Below, one piece after another: positions 32,723 to 41,654 of a stretch of 64,000 nt of DNA (position 1 is the stretch's first letter; every line of letters begins with the position of its first letter). Source of the stretch: Metarhizobium sp964253915 (lineage in GTDB: Bacteria > Pseudomonadota > Alphaproteobacteria > Rhizobiales > Rhizobiaceae); assembly GCF_964253915.1 (NCBI RefSeq), contig NZ_CAXUSG020000002.1, forward strand, positions 434,001 through 498,000, in the 5' to 3' direction. Position numbers and translations under genes: made by a program. The notes below the pieces were generated by a model. That model had not been told where the DNA came from and made no database searches. It was given only the letters and a program-made list of their open reading frames with translations.

Positions 32723-33064
32723 ATGACGTTTCCTGTCGATTGGCCCGTTCGCATGATGCACATCACCCTCAGCTATCTGTTTCTCAGCATTGCCGCCGGC
32801 CTGAGCGTCCGTCGTTTTGCTCTGCCCTATTTGCCGGATGGCAACATTGCCGAGCAGCGCGCGCCCATCACCACGGTTGCCACGGCGGTCTTTCTGGCGA
32901 CGATCGCACTCATTGTCTCGGATCAGCAGTTATTGGCGATATCGATCATTATGGGTCTCGGGATTCTGTTGGCCGCCATCTTTGACAACACAAGATCCGA
33001 ACTCACCACCATCATCTCTGCGGTCAGCCTCATGGCCTATCTTGGCCTGAGATCGGTCGGTTAG
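32723..33064 (+). CDS. Hypothetical membrane protein, up to 113 aa
   Basis: Not recognised. Three hydrophobic segments: HITLSYLFLSIAAGLSV, TTVATAVFLATIALIV and LLAISIIMGLGILLAAIF, with a fourth weaker one near the C-terminus. The ATG at 32723 has GGAG 11 nt upstream. If the sigma-54 promoter at 32701-32715 is real, translation begins at 32753 or 32756 (MMHITLSYL), giving about 102 aa. It lies at the right end of the nnr block, convergent with the LysR gene. Confidence 0.6.
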   Translation: MTFPVDWPVRMMHITLSYLFLSIAAGLSVRRFALPYLPDGNIAEQRAPITTVATAVFLATIALIVSDQQLLAISIIMGLGILLAAIFDNTRSELTTIISAVSLMAYLGLRSVG

Positions 33065-33126
33065 AGCGATTTCGATCCTCAGATGCCGGCGACCGTCATA
33101 AGTGCGAACAGTTTGCGAGACGGCGA

Positions 33127-34038
33127 TCACAATGCGGGATTGGGATCCCAATAGGGCGGGTTGCCGAAAGCTTTTTTCAGGTGATCGGCAATGGCCCGCA
33201 ATTTGGCCGGTGGAGTTCGGCCCTGCGGATGGGCCATGAAGATGAATTCCTGCTCCGGCTGGTGGTCGATCTCGATTTCCCGGAGCAGCCCGTCCTTGAT
33301 CGCCGGCCCGGCGATGAATGCGGGAAGAAGCGCTATGCCGAGGCCGGCGATGGCGGCATCGCGCATCATATCGCCATTGTTCATTCCCATGGCGAGTTTC
33401 GCCCTGGCGATCACGGCGCCGCCGGTGGTCTGGAATCGCCAGTCGGCGATACCACGATTGGTGTAGAAGATGCCCCGATGGCCCTCCAGATCCTGCAGCG
33501 TGCGGGGGATGCCGGACCGTTCCAGATAGTCCGCGGATGCAACCAGCACACGACGACTGGGCGCCAACTTCCAGGCGACAAGACGGGAATCGGCAATCGG
33601 GCCATGTCGGATGATCGCGTCGTATCCATCGGAAACGGCATCCACCCTGCGATCGTCGATATCCAGCGTCAGTTCCAACTCCGGATGCCGGCAAAGGAAG
33701 GGATAGAGCGCCGGGCCGAGATGCATGCGGCCAAAGGTCACCGGTGCGGCTATCCGCAGCGGCCCCGCAAGCGTTCCCCGGCGCTCCGACATATCCGTGA
33801 CCGCCTCCTCCATCTCTCGTGTGATGCGGCGGGCGCGCTCCAGGAAAGCAAGGCCATCCTCGGTCAATGTGAGCTTGCGCGTGGTGCGATGGACAAGCAC
33901 GCTGCCCAGCGTCTTTTCCAGTTCGGCCAGCCGTTCGCTCACCACCGATTTGGAGAGCCGAAGGCGTCTTGCCGCCTCGCTGATCGAGCCGCCCTCGACG
34001 ACGGCCACGAAGGTAACGATACCTTCAGTTCGCATCAT
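33127..34038 (-). CDS. LysR-family transcriptional regulator, 303 aa
   Basis: Winged HTH at residues 1-60 (GSISEAARRLRLSKSVVSERL) of the CrgA/DmlR-like branch, then a substrate-binding domain (RIAAPVTFGRMHLGPALYPF, DDRRVDAVSDGYDAIIRHG). Neither neighbour is divergently oriented, so the target is unclear. A CGGAAT-GCT-ATTCCG dyad 33 bp upstream may be its own operator. The short gap to the diguanylate cyclase gene upstream on the same strand makes partial readthrough possible. Confidence 0.9.
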   Translation of the reverse strand: MMRTEGIVTFVAVVEGGSISEAARRLRLSKSVVSERLAELEKTLGSVLVHRTTRKLTLTEDGLAFLERARRITREMEEAVTDMSERRGTLAGPLRIAAPVTFGRMHLGPALYPFLCRHPELELTLDIDDRRVDAVSDGYDAIIRHGPIADSRLVAWKLAPSRRVLVASADYLERSGIPRTLQDLEGHRGIFYTNRGIADWRFQTTGGAVIARAKLAMGMNNGDMMRDAAIAGLGIALLPAFIAGPAIKDGLLREIEIDHQPEQEFIFMAHPQGRTPPAKLRAIADHLKKAFGNPPYWDPNPAL

Positions 34039-34070
34039 TGTTCGGTCTTTCCGGATTTTTGCGTCATTAT

Positions 34071-34085
34071 CGGAATGCTATTCCG
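34071..34085. promoter_or_regulatory. Inverted repeat upstream of the LysR gene
   Basis: CGGAATGCTATTCCG has perfect 6-bp arms and a 3-bp spacer, 33 bp upstream of the LysR start. It could be an autoregulatory site. Confidence 0.35.
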
Positions 34086-34180
34086 AACGACCGGCAAGCA
34101 CCATCATCCACACGGAAAAATTCGAATTCAAAGCCGAAGCCCGCAGCTCTCGCCGCACCCTATCGGCATCGCGTGCATTT

Positions 34181-35191
34181 TCATTGCAACAGGCGCCAAT
34201 CCGTTGGCGATTCATGGAAGCGACGACCATCCGCATCCTGCTGCGAGGACAGATCAGACTTGTGGATTCGATAGTGATTGCGCCCGTTCGATTTCGCTTC
34301 ATACAGCGCTTCATCCGCATGCCTCAGGAGAGCCTGTGCCCCCTCGCCAACATTTGCGGCGGCGATACCTGCAGAAAACGAGTAGCGGAACTCTGGATTG
34401 GCGGCGAGTGGGGATGCCGTCGCGAGGATGGCGTAGAGCCTTTCCAGAAGGGCGGCGGCGCTGTCGATCTGCGCATTGGGCAAGACAAGCAGAAACTCCT
34501 CGCCTCCGATCCGCCCGGCAAGGTCGTTCCGGCGCGTCTGTTGCTGAAGCAAGGATGAGAAATGTCGCAGCACGGTATCGCCGGCATCATGTCCGAACTG
34601 GTCATTCACCGCTTTGAAAAAATCGATATCCAGCATGACCACCACAACGGGAATGTCTGGCGACAGCTTCGCCAGTTCATTGAACCGCTGAAACATCGAG
34701 CGCCGATTGCTGAGGCCGGTAAGCTCGTCCGTCAACGAGGCTCGCCGCGCAATATCCCGTTCATAGCGAAGCTTGCGCTGACCCGTGGCGAGACTGGTGA
34801 TGTCTGAGAAAACGCACAGCATCCAGCCATTCGGAAGCGTCGTTTCGCCGACATAGAACCAGCGGCCATCGTACAAGTCCGCTTCATTAAACCGGAAAGA
34901 CTGTTTCCCACGCCGTCCCCGCGCAGAACTGAGCCAGGCCTCCATATCCTCGGCATCGATGCGCGTGCCCTTTTTGCGTGAATAGGACAACCGCATCAGC
35001 TCGGCCCAGGTCGGATATTCGTCGGGTTCAAGGCCCATAATCGTCCGAAACGCCTCGTTGGCGTATCGCAACGTATCGCTCTCGTCGAAAATCGATACGG
35101 CCTGCTCCGTATGGCTGACCAAAGCGACGAGCGCTTCTACTATCTCCGGATCCAAATGCACCCCCCACATGCGCCCACACGGCCATGACAT
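34181..35191 (-). CDS. PAS-GGDEF diguanylate cyclase, 336 aa
   Basis: Cytoplasmic enzyme making cyclic di-GMP. A PAS-like sensor domain (about residues 8-125; AVSIFDESDTLRYANEAFRTI, GWMLCVFSDITSLATGQRKL) precedes a GGDEF domain with an active GGEEF motif at about residues 229-233. The inhibitory I-site R-x-x-D is intact five residues earlier (RRND). No signal peptide or membrane segment is evident. The start is uncertain: 35191 (ATG), 35167 or a nearby GTG at MHLDPEIVEA are all possible and none has a strong ribosome-binding site. Confidence 0.88.
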   Translation of the reverse strand: MSWPCGRMWGVHLDPEIVEALVALVSHTEQAVSIFDESDTLRYANEAFRTIMGLEPDEYPTWAELMRLSYSRKKGTRIDAEDMEAWLSSARGRRGKQSFRFNEADLYDGRWFYVGETTLPNGWMLCVFSDITSLATGQRKLRYERDIARRASLTDELTGLSNRRSMFQRFNELAKLSPDIPVVVVMLDIDFFKAVNDQFGHDAGDTVLRHFSSLLQQQTRRNDLAGRIGGEEFLLVLPNAQIDSAAALLERLYAILATASPLAANPEFRYSFSAGIAAANVGEGAQALLRHADEALYEAKSNGRNHYRIHKSDLSSQQDADGRRFHESPTDWRLLQ

Positions 35192-35555
35192 GCATGTGCC
35201 GCCGGGCCTATACAGTGAAATATGCACCGGAATCGTTGATTTTCTCCTGATTTTGCAAGCCACGGTTTTGCAGCCGGGGGCATGTGACAGCACTTCTTCC
35301 GCCACCGATCCTCATGACCGCGAGCCGGTCGCGCAGCCGTGCTCAAGCCGACCCCGCGAGCGCCGCTTGCACTGTTTCAGTTCCAGGGCGGACAAGACGA
35401 AGCACGTCGCCGGATGGTGACCGGCGATGCCCCGCCAAGCCGCCAACGCGAACAAGACGCTGAAAATACAAATAAAATTTGAGTGATTCCATTCATGTTT
35501 CGAAAGAAACGAATCGATATCGTCCCTGCAGAACCGCGTATTGGACAATTCTCAA
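35192..35555. other. Intergenic region between two divergent cyclic-di-GMP genes
   Basis: 364 bp without a supported gene. The right end (35460-35520) is AT-rich, including AAATACAAATAAAATTTGAG, and probably holds the promoter of the GAF-GGDEF gene. I see no palindrome strong enough to call. The left part may include the true start of the PAS-GGDEF gene. Confidence 0.5.
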
Positions 35556-36578
35556 ATGCGAATAGATGAAGCAAGTCGTAGCGATATGTTGCGTCGCTAC
35601 GCGATTATCGACACGCCTCCGGAGCCGAATTTCGACCGCATTACCAGAATGGCGACAGGGATTTTCGGTTTTCCCTTCTGCACGCTTGCGTTCGTCGATG
35701 GCGATCGCTTCTGGTTCAAGTCGACGCAGGGCCTGGAGACGACGGAGATGCCGCGCCACCGCGCCTTCTGCCAGGAGACGATCAGCAGGCAAACGGTGTT
35801 CGTCGTGCCGGATGCACTTGCCGATCCTCGGTTTGCCGATGCGCCGGTGGTGACTGCTGCGCCGCATGTCCGCTTTTATGCCGGAGCGCCGCTGCTGACG
35901 CCATCGGGCGCGTGTATCGGCTCGCTTTGCGTTCTCGATACGCAACCGCAGGACGGTTTCTCCACCGATCAGCAGTTCATCCTGACGGATCTGGCCGCGA
36001 CCGTCGTCGAATTGCTGGAAGCACGAGCCCGTCAGATCGCGCTCGTCGCGACCACGCAGGAGATCACCTACCTGGCCACCCATGATCCGCTGACGGGCCT
36101 GCCCAACCGCCGGCATCTGAGCGACCTGGTCAGCACGATGAAAGCCGGCGAGGCAATCGCCGCGCTCTACCTCGACCTGGATGGCTTCAAGAGCGTCAAC
36201 GATCGGTTCGGCCACGCGATTGGCGATGCCTTGCTGCAGCAGGTCGCGGCCCGCTTGAGACAGGTCCTGCCGGCGGATGCGACCGCCGCACGCCTGGGCG
36301 GCGACGAGTTTGCCGTTATACTTGGCGGTGCCGACCCGATGAAAAAGGCGGCGCTCGTGGCTCAGGGCCTCATTACCATGCTCGGACAGACCTACCACGT
36401 CGAAGGCTGCGAGGCCGACATCGGCGTGAGCATCGGAATTGCTCTTGCGGACAATCACGATGGCTTGGACACCAGTTTGCGGCAGGCGGACACTGCGCTT
36501 TACTCGGCGAAATCGCAGGGGCGCGGCTGTTATTGTTTCGCGCAGGATACCGGGACAACCATCCGGAAAGCGGGTTGA
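35556..36578 (+). CDS. GAF-GGDEF diguanylate cyclase, 340 aa
   Basis: N-terminal GAF domain (about residues 15-155: YAIIDTPPEPNFDRITRMAT, YAGAPLLTPSGACIGSLCVL) and C-terminal GGDEF domain with intact GGDEF at 248-252. The I-site position reads LPAD rather than RxxD, so product inhibition is probably lost. Soluble. The ATG at 35556 is chosen over a TTG at 35541. It may respond to a small ligand or redox signal through GAF; the cue is unknown. Confidence 0.88.
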   Translation: MRIDEASRSDMLRRYAIIDTPPEPNFDRITRMATGIFGFPFCTLAFVDGDRFWFKSTQGLETTEMPRHRAFCQETISRQTVFVVPDALADPRFADAPVVTAAPHVRFYAGAPLLTPSGACIGSLCVLDTQPQDGFSTDQQFILTDLAATVVELLEARARQIALVATTQEITYLATHDPLTGLPNRRHLSDLVSTMKAGEAIAALYLDLDGFKSVNDRFGHAIGDALLQQVAARLRQVLPADATAARLGGDEFAVILGGADPMKKAALVAQGLITMLGQTYHVEGCEADIGVSIGIALADNHDGLDTSLRQADTALYSAKSQGRGCYCFAQDTGTTIRKAG

Positions 36579-36761
36579 GGGAGCCGATACGTCGAGCGAC
36601 CCGTCTTGACGTGCCGTTCCCGAACATGTGGACGCAACACAATCATGAATTGTTAATTCAATTTTGCTTGCGCAACCGGCATTAATCGGTCTTTAAGAAC
36701 TTGCTGCGCAGGCTTGACCTCGCAACATAAATTTTTTGTGATCCGAAAGCTTCCAACCCCG

Positions 36762-37229
36762 ATGCGCCTTCTTGTTTCCATCGTCCTTGCAGCCCTTTCT
36801 GCGTTTCTTGCGCCCGCTTTGGCGCAGGATGTACCGGCTGTGACGGTCACCAGTTCATCGGGCTCGATCACGTTCGACCGCAATCAACTGGAAGCAATGG
36901 GCCTGGTATCGGTGAAGACATCGACACCCTGGAACGAGGGCGTCGTCGACTTCCAGGGCGTGCCGTTGACGTTGCTGCTCGAAAAGGCCAATGCCAAGGG
37001 CGAGACGGCCATCGTGACGGCGCTCAACGACTACAGCGTCGATATTCCGATCAGCGATTTCTCTACGTTTGGCACGATCCTCGCCGTCAAGCGTAACGGC
37101 GAATACATGCCGATCGATGATCAGGGTCCGTTTTTCGTGATCTATCCGTTCGACAGCAATCCCGTACTGCAGAAACAGCCCTATCATGGTCGGGCTGTCT
37201 GGCAGGTCAAGGCAATCTCCGTCGAGTAA
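36762..37229 (+). CDS. Secreted molybdopterin-oxidoreductase-domain-like small protein, 155 aa
   Basis: Signal peptide MRLLVSIVLAALSAFLAPALA, cleavage before QDVPAV. The mature part (TFDRNQLEAMGLVSVKTSTP, VDFQGVPLTLLLEKA, TALNDYSVDIPISDF) resembles the oxidoreductase molybdopterin-binding domain, without a cofactor-binding Cys. The gene is 15 bp upstream of the GGDEF-EAL gene, and I recall homologs commonly paired this way, which suggests a periplasmic partner of the GGDEF-EAL sensor domain. GTG at 36738 is an alternative start. Confidence 0.75.
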   Translation: MRLLVSIVLAALSAFLAPALAQDVPAVTVTSSSGSITFDRNQLEAMGLVSVKTSTPWNEGVVDFQGVPLTLLLEKANAKGETAIVTALNDYSVDIPISDFSTFGTILAVKRNGEYMPIDDQGPFFVIYPFDSNPVLQKQPYHGRAVWQVKAISVE

Positions 37230-37244
37230 AACTTATCGGGCCAT

Positions 37245-39560
37245 ATGCGCTTCCTTCGCACAGCGCTGACTATCGTGATCCTAGGGTTCATCGCCCTGGC
37301 GGTCTACATCTCAGCGCTCGTTCTTCAACGTCAGACAGCACTGCAGGATGTCGGCCTGGGCAACGTCACCTGGACGGTGGCACAGGCGCCCGGCGAGTTC
37401 TCCAGGCTCCAGCAGCGCATCAGCGCGTACGGCATGATCGACGGAAGCGTCAATGCCGGCGAAATTCGGCTGCGCTTCGACATCGTCGTCAACCGCCTGA
37501 AGGCGCTCCGCGCCAATGGGGTCGAGAAGTTTATTACCTCCGATCCGCGCATGGGCCGTATTCTCGACGATCTCGAAGCGGCACTCGACCAGACCCGGCC
37601 ACTGCTCGACGAGCTTTCCGCACCGGGCACACCGGCACGCATCGTCGCGATCCTGGAACCGGTCTATCCCGAGCTGGTGCGGCTTTCCGCCAGCGGCAAC
37701 ATGTGGAATTCGGCACGTATCGACAACGACCGGCGCAGTCTTTTCGACCTGCAATGGGCCCTGACCTGGGTCACCATCGGCATGATCGCCGGTGGCTGCC
37801 TGCTGATCTTGCTGCTGCTTATCCATAATGGCCTTCTCGGCCGCGCGCAGAAAATCCTGCAGGCGAAGGAACGGACCGTGGCTTTGCAGAATGCCCGTTT
37901 CGATGCCGCAATGGAGGCCATGTCGCTCGGCCTCTGCCTGCTTGACGAGCAAAATCGCGTCATCGTCCATAATTCCCGTTTCGTGACCCTGTTCGGGCTC
38001 GACGAAACCCGGTTGACGCCGGGCACACCACTGGCCGATCTCATCGCGCCCGAATTGCTGCCCGGCGCGGCAGACGGCGCTGCCGGAGGCGAGAGCCGCG
38101 ACCGGAACGACATCGCCGTGCTCAGCGATCACATCCATCACCTCGCCAACGGCATGGTGCTGACGGTTTCGCACGAACCGATGAGCGAAGGCGGCTGGGT
38201 ATGTACCTTCGAGGATGTAACCGAGCGCCACCGCGCCCAGGATCGCGTCGTGCACATGGCCCACCATGACGCACTGACGGACATGCCCAACCGGCTGCTG
38301 TTCTGGCAAAGCACCGGCCAGGCATTGCGCGGGCTGGAGACGGGCGGCCAGCCCTTCGTCATCCTCTATCTCGATCTCGATCGCTTCAAGGAAGTGAACG
38401 ACACGCTCGGCCATCCGACCGGCGATGCCCTGCTGCGCCAGGTCGCCAAGCGGCTGCGCGACACCGCCTCTCAGCGCGATATCGTCGCCCGCCTGGGCGG
38501 TGACGAGTTCGCCGTCCTGCATCCCTGCATCGACACGTCGCTCGACAGCACCCTCGACCTGGCCGAGCGCCTCATCGCCACCATCAGCCGGCCCTACCAT
38601 ATCGATGGCCACGAGATCCACGTCAGCACCAGCATCGGCATCGCCGTGGCGCCGCGCGATGGCAACGATACCGACAAGCTGATGAAGAATGCCGACCTGG
38701 CGCTCTACCGGGCAAAGGCCGATGGCACGGCGGTCTATCGTTTCTTTTCCCAGCAGATGGAAGAACAGCTCCAAAGCCGGCGGAACCTGGAAGCCGACAT
38801 GCGCCGCGGCATCCAGCTCGGGCAATTCGAAGTTCACTACCAGCCGCAGATTTCGCTCAAGACCCGCAAGATCGTCGCCAGCGAGGCGCTTGTGCGCTGG
38901 CGCCATCCGGAACGCGGGCTGATTTCGCCGGCCGAATTCATCCCGCTGGCGGAAGAAACCGGCTTCATCGACACGCTCGGCGAATGGGTGCTGCAGCAGG
39001 CTTGCCGCGACGCCCTCGATTGGCCGCAGCACGTGCGTGTTTCCGTCAATCTTTCGCCGGTGCAATTCCGTCAGACGGACCTGGTCGGCATGGTCAAGGC
39101 GGCGCTGGCGCTGACGAAATTCGATGCGAGGCGGCTGGAACTGGAAATCACCGAATCGGTGCTGCTGCAGGACAATGTCGCCAATCTCGACGTCTTGAAC
39201 CGGCTGCGCTCGCTGGGCTTGACCATAGCACTCGACGATTTTGGCACCGGTTACTCGTCGCTGAGCTATCTGCAGCGCTTTCCCTTCGACAAGCTCAAGA
39301 TCGATCGCAGCTTCGTACGCGATCTCGAAAGCCGGCCCGACAGCTTCGCCATCGTCCAGTCCATCGCCACGCTTGGCCGCAACCTCAATATGCTGACCAC
39401 GGCGGAAGGCGTCGAAACATCGGCCCAACTCGATCTGATCACCAAGGCCGGCTGTTCGGAAACACAGGGCTACTATTTCAGCCCTCCGGTTCCGGATGCC
39501 GAATTTCGTGCCATGATCGACCGGCAGCGCGGACCGGTCGCCGACGTCAGCGTCGCCTGA
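37245..39560 (+). CDS. Membrane-anchored PAS-GGDEF-EAL cyclic-di-GMP enzyme, 771 aa
   Basis: Two membrane helices (about residues 5-27 and 172-193) flank a periplasmic sensor of about 145 residues. Then come a PAS domain (about 215-330), GGDEF (about 335-500; intact GGDEF at 418-422) and EAL (about 515-765; E547-A-L). EAL catalytic segments are complete: SEALVRWRHP, VNLSPVQF, EITESV, LDDFGTGYSSLSYL, KIDRSFV and EGVET. The I-site position reads SQRD, so no RxxD. Both synthesis and hydrolysis could occur. It is cotranscribed with the small secreted protein, a possible regulatory ligand of the sensor. Confidence 0.92.
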   Translation: MRFLRTALTIVILGFIALAVYISALVLQRQTALQDVGLGNVTWTVAQAPGEFSRLQQRISAYGMIDGSVNAGEIRLRFDIVVNRLKALRANGVEKFITSDPRMGRILDDLEAALDQTRPLLDELSAPGTPARIVAILEPVYPELVRLSASGNMWNSARIDNDRRSLFDLQWALTWVTIGMIAGGCLLILLLLIHNGLLGRAQKILQAKERTVALQNARFDAAMEAMSLGLCLLDEQNRVIVHNSRFVTLFGLDETRLTPGTPLADLIAPELLPGAADGAAGGESRDRNDIAVLSDHIHHLANGMVLTVSHEPMSEGGWVCTFEDVTERHRAQDRVVHMAHHDALTDMPNRLLFWQSTGQALRGLETGGQPFVILYLDLDRFKEVNDTLGHPTGDALLRQVAKRLRDTASQRDIVARLGGDEFAVLHPCIDTSLDSTLDLAERLIATISRPYHIDGHEIHVSTSIGIAVAPRDGNDTDKLMKNADLALYRAKADGTAVYRFFSQQMEEQLQSRRNLEADMRRGIQLGQFEVHYQPQISLKTRKIVASEALVRWRHPERGLISPAEFIPLAEETGFIDTLGEWVLQQACRDALDWPQHVRVSVNLSPVQFRQTDLVGMVKAALALTKFDARRLELEITESVLLQDNVANLDVLNRLRSLGLTIALDDFGTGYSSLSYLQRFPFDKLKIDRSFVRDLESRPDSFAIVQSIATLGRNLNMLTTAEGVETSAQLDLITKAGCSETQGYYFSPPVPDAEFRAMIDRQRGPVADVSVA

Positions 39561-39680
39561 ATCTGCCGAGTATACCAACGATTAACCGCAATTCTGGATG
39601 ATACCCACCTGAAGGAGTGGTTGCGTCGTGTGCGCAGCCGCCCTAAAAGCACGTCTCATTTCCGCCGGACCCTGTTCTCG

Positions 39681-40733
39681 ATGATTTCGCCTGTTCGCAA
39701 AGCCCTTTCCGGATTCAAGCGTGCCGCCGTTTCAGGCCTGTTCCTGGCCGGCCTCGCCATGGCGCTGACCGGGTGTACATCCGCGACCCTCGACGATCTG
39801 GGCGTGGCCACGCCCAAGCTGTCGGCGGCGCTGCTCAAGGCCATGCAGAAAAAGGGCATGACGCCGGAAAGCCCGGTCCTGGTCCGCATCTTCAAGGAAG
39901 AAAGCGTGCTGGAAGTGTGGAAGCAGGATCGCACCGGGCGTTACGCGCTTCTCAAGAGCTATCCGATGTGTCGCTGGTCCGGCAAGCTTGGTCCGAAAAC
40001 CAAAGCCGGCGACCGGCAGGCGCCGGAGGGTTTCTACCATGTTTCCAAGGGCATGCTGAACCCGAAGTCGCAATATTACCTGTCTTTCAATCTTGGTTAT
40101 CCCAACCGGCTGGAATCCGCCCTCGGCTATACGGGCGAAGCGCTGATGGTCCATGGCGCCTGTTCGTCTTCGGGATGTTATGCCATGACCGATCAGGGCG
40201 TCGGCGAGATCTATTCGCTGGTGCAGAATGCCCTGGACGGCGGCCAGGACCGGTTTCAGGTCCAGGCCTTCCCGTTCCGCATGACCGCCCGGAAATTGGT
40301 GGCGCATCGCGACGATCCGAATTTTGCGTTCTGGCGCACGCTCAAGCAAGGTTACGACAGTTTCGAGACGACGCGCCGGCAGCCGAAAGTATCGGTCTGC
40401 GGCCGCCGCTATGTGTTCGACACGACATTCGGCGACGGCGAGCCGCGCAGTCCGCTCGCAGACTGCCCGGCGGCAGGGGTGGTCGATCCGCAGGTGGCTG
40501 CCGCCTGGTCGACACAAGCCAAGGACGTCGACCGGCTGCTGACGGAGGCCACCGAAAACCACGTCATGTCTTATGTCGACGGCGGCATGCATCCGAGTTT
40601 CCGCGCGCTGCTCAAGGAAAACGGTCCGGAGAAGCTCGCCAGCCGGATTTCGCACACGTCCTATCCGATCAGCCGTCCGGCCGCGGCACTTGCCGATCCG
40701 TTTACCGGGGAAAAACTGCCCAAGACACCATGA
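39681..40733 (+). CDS. YafK-like L,D-transpeptidase-family lipoprotein, 350 aa
   Basis: Lipobox LTGC follows a hydrophobic segment GLFLAGLAMA, so the protein is probably lipid-anchored. The catalytic region contains LMVHGACSSSGCYAMTDQGV, with the H...S-x-G-C arrangement of YkuD-fold enzymes. YafK-type relatives remodel or release murein-bound lipoprotein crosslinks. The start 39681 gives a normal lipoprotein signal; an upstream GTG (39630) or TTG (39621) near AAGGAG is possible and would add a long basic N-region. It lies 120 bp after the GGDEF-EAL gene. Confidence 0.8.
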   Translation: MISPVRKALSGFKRAAVSGLFLAGLAMALTGCTSATLDDLGVATPKLSAALLKAMQKKGMTPESPVLVRIFKEESVLEVWKQDRTGRYALLKSYPMCRWSGKLGPKTKAGDRQAPEGFYHVSKGMLNPKSQYYLSFNLGYPNRLESALGYTGEALMVHGACSSSGCYAMTDQGVGEIYSLVQNALDGGQDRFQVQAFPFRMTARKLVAHRDDPNFAFWRTLKQGYDSFETTRRQPKVSVCGRRYVFDTTFGDGEPRSPLADCPAAGVVDPQVAAAWSTQAKDVDRLLTEATENHVMSYVDGGMHPSFRALLKENGPEKLASRISHTSYPISRPAAALADPFTGEKLPKTP

Positions 40734-40792
40734 AGCGCGGCGCGGACCCATCGGGTTCGCGCGCCGCCCTTCAGCTGTTCATGCGATGCGCA

Positions 40793-41482
40793 TCATCCGG
40801 CAAGCGCCGTGACGACGAGGGTTGCCTTGTTGGATACCCGGTCGTGCAGGTCGCAGACGTCCTGGTTGATCATCCTGACGCAGCCGGCTGATACGGACTT
40901 GCCGATCGACGCCCATTCCGGCGATCCATGGACGCGGTACAGTGTGTCTTCCCCGTTCTGGAAGATATAGAGCGCGCGGGCGCCCAACGGGTTGCGAAGC
41001 CCCGGGTTCATGCCGCCGTTGGCGATGCTGTAAGGCTTGAGTTCAGGTTGGCGGGCGACCATCTCGTCGGGTGGCGTCCAGCGCGGCCAGCGGCGCTTGT
41101 ACTGGATGACACCCCGGCCCGACCAGGCAAAACCCGCACGTCCCAGGCCGACACCATACCGCATGGCCCGCCCATCGGTCTGGACCAGGTACAGGAAGTG
41201 ATTGGCAGTATCGACGACGATCGTCCCCGGCTTCTCGGCCGTAGGATTGTCGACGACACGGCGATAGAAACGCGGATCGATCCTCTGGTAGGGAATGGCC
41301 GGAAGCGGAAAGGGCTCGTCGGCCTTCGCCGCATAGATTTCGGCATAGGACAGCGGCGGCGGATCGGGCTTGACGACGGGAACCGGCACGGGTTGGGTCG
41401 TGGCGCATCCGGTCAGCAGAAGCGTCGATATGCCGCCCCCGGCCCGCAGAACCTGGCGCCGGGTCATCAACTTGTTATGCAA
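40793..41482 (-). CDS. YkuD-type L,D-transpeptidase lipoprotein, 229 aa
   Basis: Crosslinks peptidoglycan (3-3 links) or attaches proteins to it. The N-terminus has a twin-arginine MTRRQVLRAGGG followed by LLLTGC lipobox, so it may be a Tat-exported lipoprotein. The catalytic motif is YRVHGSPEWASIGKSVSAGC with the nucleophile cysteine and VRM following. Start is 41482; the inner ATG at 41467 is an alternative. Convergent with the YafK-like gene. Confidence 0.9.
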   Translation of the reverse strand: MHNKLMTRRQVLRAGGGISTLLLTGCATTQPVPVPVVKPDPPPLSYAEIYAAKADEPFPLPAIPYQRIDPRFYRRVVDNPTAEKPGTIVVDTANHFLYLVQTDGRAMRYGVGLGRAGFAWSGRGVIQYKRRWPRWTPPDEMVARQPELKPYSIANGGMNPGLRNPLGARALYIFQNGEDTLYRVHGSPEWASIGKSVSAGCVRMINQDVCDLHDRVSNKATLVVTALAG

Positions 41483-41654
41483 TTAGCTACTCCTGAAACA
41501 GCGAGGTTTCAGGGTTTAAAGTATCATCCGGGCCAAAACACGGGACGGTTTGTCGCAGAAGGCAGTTCGGTCGCCCTTGTGGCCGAGAGGCCACAAGCAT
41601 GGGGTTGCCCCAATGGCTTGATGCAAAACCGCAGCGCATTTTGTGGGACTTGTG

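Noticed and set aside
37311..39578. 755-residue open frame antisense to the GGDEF-EAL gene
   Set aside because: The plus-strand protein has all GGDEF and EAL motifs; the antisense frame has none and reflects codon-position GC bias.
40734..40775. GC-rich dyad between the two transpeptidase-family genes
   Set aside because: Imperfect stem without a T-tract; uncertain as a terminator.
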